Shown: positions 59,991 through 64,000 of the stretch, in pieces
Position numbering within the stretch: position 1 is the stretch's first letter
Layout of the letters: each line of letters begins with the position of its first letter
NCBI RefSeq assembly: GCF_039536205.1
Contig: NZ_BAAAYL010000001.1
Span: 6,200,001-6,264,000 of the forward strand
Source: Streptomyces sannanensis
GTDB lineage: Bacteria; Actinomycetota; Actinomycetes; Streptomycetales; Streptomycetaceae
Reading direction: 5' to 3'
DNA length: 64,000 bases
Notes under the pieces: generated by a model
What the model saw: only the letters and a program-made list of their open reading frames with translations
The model's database searches: none
What the model was told of the DNA's origin: nothing
Translations under genes and position numbers: made by a program

Positions 59991-60257
59991 TCTCCACATA
60001 TGGCAGGTTGTTGAATTGCCGGGAGTTCCGGATCGTGAGCAGGATCATACCGGTGACCGTGCGTGGCGATCTTCCGGTTGAGAATTCCCGTGGCCAGGCG
60101 GGGCGTAATGATCGAATTGGACGGAGGGTCACGAGAATTCCCTCCTGATATTCCGTAGGTGAATGCGGTGGAAATGCCGCAGCTTGTTCGATCGAGTCGT
60201 GCTCGTTTAGCGTCACGCTCGATCCGGACGGGCCGCCGAATCCTGCCGCCGTCCGGG

Positions 60258-60410
60258 ACCGCTGATCCCTTACCCACGCGCGGCAGGAGCGGGGGACCCA
60301 GGTAAGCCGCCGCATCCGAAGAGTCCGGACGGCTGGGGGTGAAGTCGCCTTCCTGCGTGACCGGGCAGCTCCAGCCCGAACCCGACAGCTCACCTCGTAG
60401 GCGCCGGAGA
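60258..60410 (+). ncRNA. Cyclic-di-AMP riboswitch (ydaO-yuaA type)
   Basis: The characteristic core is present: GCTGATCCCTTACCC followed by GGCAGGAGCGGGGGACCCAG, then the middle segment ending GGGGTGAAGTCG, and the closing CCGAACCCGACAGCTCACCT and CGTAGGCGCC. This order and wording match the actinobacterial ydaO class that lies ahead of cell-wall hydrolase genes. The element ends about 10 bases before the peptidase ATG, so c-di-AMP binding would reduce expression, probably by early termination. Confidence 0.9.
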
Positions 60411-60420
60411 GGAATTCGAC

Positions 60421-61275
60421 ATGCCTGCGAAGGCCAAGCACCGCCGTCCCAAGTCCCGTTCGATCACCCGTCGATTCCTCACCATGGGAACCGGTGGCGC
60501 CGCACTCGCCATCCCGCTCATCGGCGCCACCGGCGCTCACGCCGCCGAACAGGCCGCACCGGCCGGGGCGTCCCAGAAGATCGCCTCCACGGTCGCCTCC
60601 GCACCGGCCGTCCAACAGGACGCCGTTCCCCGGACGTACACCGTGGCCGCCGGTGACTGCCTGTCGGAGATAGCCGATGAACACCAGGTGCGCGGCGGCT
60701 GGCTGAAGCTGTACACGGACAACCGTCGGGTCATCGGCGGCGACCCCGCCGTTATCCACCCGGGCATGAAGCTCACCATCGGCGCGACGTCCCAGGCGAA
60801 GCCCGCCCCGGCCCCCGGCGCATCCGCCGCCCCGGCCTCGGCCGCCTCCCAGGCGGAGCCCGCCGCCCCCACCGGATTCACCGCGCCGGTCAACGCGAGC
60901 ATCACCACCCCGTACCACCAGGCGGGCGGCATGTGGTCCAGCGGCTACCACACCGGTGTCGACTTCGCCGTCCCCACCGGCACCAGCGTGAAGGCCGTGG
61001 CCGCGGGCACCGTCGTCTCCGCCGGCTGGGCCGGCGCGTACGGCAACGAGGTCGTCATCCGGCACGCCGACGGCAAGTACTCCCAGTACGCCCACCTCTC
61101 CTCCCTCTCCGTCTCGGCGGGGCAGAGTGTGAGCGCGGGGCAGCAGATCGGTCTCTCCGGCAGCACCGGCAACTCCTCCGGCCCGCACCTCCACTTCGAG
61201 ATCCGGACCACCCCGAGCTACGGATCCGACATCGACCCGCTGGCCTACCTGCGCGAGCACGGTGTCTCTCTCTGA
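60421..61275 (+). CDS. Secreted LysM/M23-family peptidoglycan peptidase
   Basis: A 284-aa exported wall hydrolase. Residues 1-41 are a signal peptide (basic KAKHRRPKSRSITRRF, hydrophobic MGTGGAALAIPLIGA, cleavage at AHA-AE). A LysM domain follows at about 72-122 (YTVAAGDCLSEIADEHQVRG), then an Ala/Pro linker and a C-terminal M23 domain with ligands in SGYHTGVDFAVPTGTSVKAV (HxxxD) and GPHLHFEI (HxH). It would cleave peptidoglycan cross-bridges or stem peptides. It is under the c-di-AMP riboswitch. GGAGAGG precedes the ATG. Confidence 0.95.
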   Translation: MPAKAKHRRPKSRSITRRFLTMGTGGAALAIPLIGATGAHAAEQAAPAGASQKIASTVASAPAVQQDAVPRTYTVAAGDCLSEIADEHQVRGGWLKLYTDNRRVIGGDPAVIHPGMKLTIGATSQAKPAPAPGASAAPASAASQAEPAAPTGFTAPVNASITTPYHQAGGMWSSGYHTGVDFAVPTGTSVKAVAAGTVVSAGWAGAYGNEVVIRHADGKYSQYAHLSSLSVSAGQSVSAGQQIGLSGSTGNSSGPHLHFEIRTTPSYGSDIDPLAYLREHGVSL

Positions 61276-61282
61276 CGCACAG

Positions 61283-61337
61283 GACATGTCGCCACAGTCG
61301 GCCGGGAACCATTCCCGGTCGGCTGGTGGTCCATGTC
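61283..61337 (+). terminator. Terminator after the M23 peptidase gene
   Basis: The core CCGGGAA-CCA-TTCCCGG (61302-61318) is extended by further pairing out to GACATG (61283) and CATGTC (61332-61337), making a long interrupted hairpin that begins 8 bases after the stop codon. Confidence 0.7.
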
Positions 61338-61400
61338 ACGCGCCGTCAACCCCTCCTTACGATGGCGTAGGTCACTTGCCAAGGTGAATGATGGCTCGAC

Positions 61401-62195
61401 GTGGCAGACGATTCGACATCAAGAAACATGGGCGCACTCGGGTCGTACGTGGCTGTCGGTGACAGCTTCACGGAGGGGGTCGGAGATCCCGGCCCGGACG
61501 GGCAGTTCGTCGGCTGGGCCGACCGGCTCGCCGTCCTCCTCGCCGACCGGCTGCCCGACCAGCACGCCTTCCGGTACGCCAATCTCGCCGTTCGCGGCAG
61601 ACTCCTCGACCAGATCGTCGAGGAACAGATCCCCAGGGCGAAGGAACTCGCCCCCGAACTGGTCACCTTCTGTGCCGGTGGCAACGACATCATCCGCCCC
61701 GGCAGCGACCCCGACGACGTCGCGGAACGCCTCGAACGCGCCGTCGCCGACCTCACCTCGGCCGTCGGTACGGTCATGGTGACCACCGGCTTCGACACCC
61801 GCGGGATCCCGGTGTTCCGCCACCTGCGTGGCAAGGTCGCCACGTACACGGCCCATGTCCGGGCCATCGCCGACCGCTACGAGTGCCCGGTGCTCGACCT
61901 GTGGTCGCTCAAGTCCGTCCAGGACAGGCGCGCCTGGGACGACGACCGGCTGCACCTCTCGCCCGAGGGGCACACCCGCGTCGCCCTGCGCGCCGCCCAG
62001 GTGCTCGGCCTGGACGTCCCGGCCGACCCGGACCAGCCCTGGCCGCCGGAGCCGCCCCGCGGCACCCTCGAAGTGCGCCGGGACGACATCCACTGGGCGC
62101 GCGAGCACCTCGTACCGTGGATCGGGCGCAGGCTGCGCGGAGAGAGCTCCGGGGATCATGTGGAGCCGAAGCGGCCGGACCTGCTTCCGCTGTGA
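61401..62195 (+). CDS. SGNH/GDSL hydrolase family protein
   Basis: A 264-aa esterase-fold protein without signal peptide. Block I is YVAVGDSFTEGVGD (nucleophile Ser about 22), block II Gly is in NLAVRGRLLDQIVEEQI, block III is TFCAGGNDIIRPG and block V is DDDRLHLSPEGHTRVAL (Asp and His). The substrate is unknown; cytoplasmic GDSL proteins of this size are lipases or acyl hydrolases. The GTG at 61401 is used here; an in-frame ATG at 61428 lies closer to the conserved part. The 3' end overlaps the convergent radical-SAM gene by 40 bp. Confidence 0.9.
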   Translation: MADDSTSRNMGALGSYVAVGDSFTEGVGDPGPDGQFVGWADRLAVLLADRLPDQHAFRYANLAVRGRLLDQIVEEQIPRAKELAPELVTFCAGGNDIIRPGSDPDDVAERLERAVADLTSAVGTVMVTTGFDTRGIPVFRHLRGKVATYTAHVRAIADRYECPVLDLWSLKSVQDRRAWDDDRLHLSPEGHTRVALRAAQVLGLDVPADPDQPWPPEPPRGTLEVRRDDIHWAREHLVPWIGRRLRGESSGDHVEPKRPDLLPL

Positions 62196-63043
62196 GGCCC
62201 TTGTAGCGCCGGGACCCGTTCCAGCACACCGCCCGCGAACACGTCGTACAGCGGCAGCGACTCCAGATGGACATAGCCGATGTGGCAGTCGCACACCGCG
62301 AGCGGGCAGGCGCGGGGGCGCAGTGCCCGGCGGTACGAGCCGTCGTAGAGATTGCCGAGCTCGTCGCGGACGAAGTGGCAGCGGCGCACCGTACCCTCCC
62401 CGTCCACCGAGATGACCGACTCGCCCGTGCGGCAGGGAAGGCCCGAGGAGCGGTGCGGGTGCCTGCTGTACGGGAAGAGGGGGTCCAGGGCCGTCCAGAG
62501 CTCGGCCTCCTCGTCGGTGTAGGTGTGGCCCTCCGCGGCATTCACCCACAGATAGACCTCGGCGGGCAGCGCGGAGCGCAGCCTGCGCGCCTCCTGAAGG
62601 TGTTCGGGGAGGCCGACCACGCCGACGCTGAACCGCACCCCGCGCGCGGCGAGTTCACGGCATTTGGTGAGGAAACGGTCGTACGGCGTCTGGCCCGGGT
62701 GGTAGGTGCACCACAGGGCGAGCGTGTCCAGGTCGGCGTCCGCGGTCCAGTCTGTGCGGCAGCTGAGGTTGGTCTGGATGGCGACCCGCCGGATGTGCGG
62801 CCGGTGCGACAGCTCGACGAGGGTGCGGCGGTACCAGGACCGCACCAGCCCTTCGCCCCACGGGGTGAACAGGACGGACAGCCGGTCCTCCTGATCGGCC
62901 GCAGCCCAGGCGGTGAAACGCTCCAGCGCCGCGCGGTCCGCCCTCAGTTGTTCACGGCTGTCGCGGCGCTTGGCGAAGGGGCAGTAAGGACAGTCGTAGT
63001 CGCAGGAGGCGAGCGGGCCCCGGTAGAGGATCGTCAGGTCCAT
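62156..63043 (-). CDS. STM4011-type radical SAM protein
   Basis: A 295-aa radical-SAM enzyme. The cluster motif is ASCDYDCPYCPFAKRRDS (C-x3-C-x2-C, about 14-21). It continues LSVLFTPWGEGLVRSWYRRT and VAIQTNLSCRTDW, and ends with a cysteine cluster (PCRTGE, RRCHFVRDELG, RPRACPLAVCDCHIGY) that looks like an auxiliary iron-sulfur site. The layout is that of the STM4011 family, usually next to STM4012-STM4014 genes, whose function is unknown. Its start follows the STM4012-like gene by 10 bases. Confidence 0.85.
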   Translation of the reverse strand: MDLTILYRGPLASCDYDCPYCPFAKRRDSREQLRADRAALERFTAWAAADQEDRLSVLFTPWGEGLVRSWYRRTLVELSHRPHIRRVAIQTNLSCRTDWTADADLDTLALWCTYHPGQTPYDRFLTKCRELAARGVRFSVGVVGLPEHLQEARRLRSALPAEVYLWVNAAEGHTYTDEEAELWTALDPLFPYSRHPHRSSGLPCRTGESVISVDGEGTVRRCHFVRDELGNLYDGSYRRALRPRACPLAVCDCHIGYVHLESLPLYDVFAGGVLERVPALQGPHSGSRSGRFGST

Positions 63044-63053
63044 GGCGGGCTCG

Positions 63054-64000
63054 TCACTTGAGTTCGTACGCGGCCATGGCGGCCCGTACCCGGGGGGAGA
63101 ACAGGGCAGGGCCGACGGCGTCCGAGTGGGCGAGCCCCTCGGCGGACAGCCGCAGCCGGTGCGTACCCTCGTCCAGCCAGCCGCGCTCGGCGAAGGAAGC
63201 CAGTTCGGCGGGGAAATCCTCGGCGGGCGTGGAGCCGAAGCGGTCCCGGTAGTCGCCCGGATCCATCCCCTCCGCCTGGAGCAGCGACTGGAGCAGATGG
63301 CGGCGGCGTCCCTCGTCCCCGTCGATCTGGCGGCCCACCTCGGCTCGGGCGAAGTCCTCGGTGGTGATGTACGTGTCGATGATGGTGCGGATCTCACGCA
63401 TGTCGACGGCGTAGTCGAAGGAGTAGTGGAGCGAAGACGTGTACGAGCGCGCGCCGCATCCGAGGCCGATCATGCCGTCGGTCTGGCAGGCGTAGTCGTC
63501 GGCGCCCACGGCAGGCGCGTCCGTACGGCGGAACATGCGCATCGACACCTGCTCGTAGCCGTGGGCCAGGAGATGGTCACGGCCCTGGCGGTACAGGCGC
63601 AGTCGCTGCTCGTCCCATTCGGCGGCGGGCGTGGCCGACTGACGGCCGAGCCCGGTCAGCGGACGGACGTACAGCGGATAGAGGTACAGCTCCTCCGGCT
63701 TCCAGGCGAGCGCGGCATCCAGTGAATGCTGCCAGCTGTGCTCGGTCTGGCCGTCGATGCCGTAGATCAGGTCGATGTTGAGGACGGGTATCCGGGTTTC
63801 GCGTATCCGGGCCAGAGCGGCCTCGACATCGGCGCGCCGCTGCGGGCGCACCGCCGCCCGGGCCTCGCCGTCGACGAAGCTCTGCACGCCGAGGCTGAGC
63901 CGTGTGGTGCCGCGCTCGGCCAGCACGGCCAGCCGGTCCGCGGTGGCGGTGGCGGGGGAGGCCTCGACGGAGAGCGGCACCGCCCGCAGATCGGCGCCCA
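63054..64000 (-). CDS. STM4012-type radical SAM protein (HemN/HemW-like), 5' end cut by window edge
   Basis: About 315 residues are visible; the N-terminus with the CxxxCxxC motif lies beyond the right edge. Recognisable HemN/HemW-like parts are TTRLSLGVQSFVDGEARAAV, IPVLNIDLIYGIDGQTEHSW and MIGLGCGARSYTSSLHYSFD. The C-terminal domain (DRFGSTPAEDFPAELASFAE) ends in a winged-helix-like piece. It resembles coproporphyrinogen dehydrogenase relatives of the STM4012 family. It is upstream of the STM4011-like gene in the same operon; STM4013/4014-type partners would be expected further right, outside the window. Confidence 0.85.
   Translation of the reverse strand, partial: GADLRAVPLSVEASPATATADRLAVLAERGTTRLSLGVQSFVDGEARAAVRPQRRADVEAALARIRETRIPVLNIDLIYGIDGQTEHSWQHSLDAALAWKPEELYLYPLYVRPLTGLGRQSATPAAEWDEQRLRLYRQGRDHLLAHGYEQVSMRMFRRTDAPAVGADDYACQTDGMIGLGCGARSYTSSLHYSFDYAVDMREIRTIIDTYITTEDFARAEVGRQIDGDEGRRRHLLQSLLQAEGMDPGDYRDRFGSTPAEDFPAELASFAERGWLDEGTHRLRLSAEGLAHSDAVGPALFSPRVRAAMAAYELK

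Noticed and set aside
60421..60543. Tat signal on the LysM/M23 peptidase (ITRRFLTMG)
   Set aside because: The residue between RR and FL required by the twin-arginine consensus is missing; a normal Sec signal is more likely, though Tat cannot be fully excluded.

Overview
The window is about 71% G+C with strongly G/C-ending codons, many GTG/TTG starts, short or absent 5' leaders, WhiB- and SsgA-family genes and a hopanoid cluster. All of this points to the chromosome of a Streptomyces or close relative. About 50 genes are readable, mostly core or commonly shared, interrupted by a family of G/C-rich palindromic repeats and four decayed or unusual small loci.

Layout: 1-2.2 kb, a hypothetical gene (cut by the left edge), a two-domain VOC protein and a WhiB-like regulator. 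2.2-3.1 kb, a large palindromic repeat followed by two tandem tRNA-like sequences. 3.1-6.8 kb, an acyl-ACP desaturase with a clear operator, an ABC-F protein with a structured leader, an internally deleted PEP-mutase-family pseudogene and an SsgA-like gene. 6.9-11.9 kb, a GNAT, a secreted beta-propeller protein, a YCII protein, endonuclease V, a small membrane protein, an enoyl-reductase-like dehydrogenase and a tyrosine phosphatase, with two more repeat copies. 12-18.7 kb, a fatty-acid/acyl-CoA operon (alpha-methylacyl-CoA racemase, acyl-CoA dehydrogenase, thiolase, FadB-type fusion) facing a MerR regulator; the racemase carries an in-frame repeat insertion. 18.9-28.1 kb, a macro-domain protein, an MpaB-type oxygenase, two secreted metallopeptidases (M1, M14), a small secreted protein, a D-amino-acid oxidase, a conserved hypothetical and a second ABC-F. 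28.1-36.7 kb, Tex, two frameshifted small genes, a GlxA-type regulator with a DJ-1/PfpI protein, enoyl-CoA hydratase, an HdeD-like membrane protein, an anti-sigma-type ATPase, IPP isomerase and a CDF metal exporter.

36.8-45.1 kb looks like a cell-surface polymer locus: galE is divergent from an operon of two CDP-alcohol phosphatidyltransferases, a nucleotidyltransferase, a glycerol-1-phosphate-dehydrogenase-like enzyme, a GT2 glycosyltransferase and a TagGH-like ABC exporter. The first gene of that operon apparently uses a CTG start.

45.3-59.0 kb is a complete hopanoid operon: hpnC, hpnD, a 34-codon gene, hpnE, a farnesyl diphosphate synthase, squalene-hopene cyclase, hpnG, hpnH, ispG, dxs and hpnO. 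Most genes overlap by a few bases. The embedded dxs, ispG and prenyl synthase supply precursor; HpnC/D/E make squalene, the cyclase closes it, and HpnH, G and O build the extended side chain. A XRE-cupin regulator with two operator palindromes and a 47-aa membrane protein follow.

59.0-64 kb holds a second tyrosine phosphatase, a c-di-AMP (ydaO-type) riboswitch ahead of a secreted LysM/M23 peptidase, a GDSL hydrolase and two radical-SAM genes of the STM4011/STM4012 type, the second cut by the right edge.

The observations most worth following are the repeat elements (their terminal inverted repeats, amplified arms and intragenic copy), the surface-polymer locus with its CTG start, and the coupled small ORFs of the hopanoid operon.
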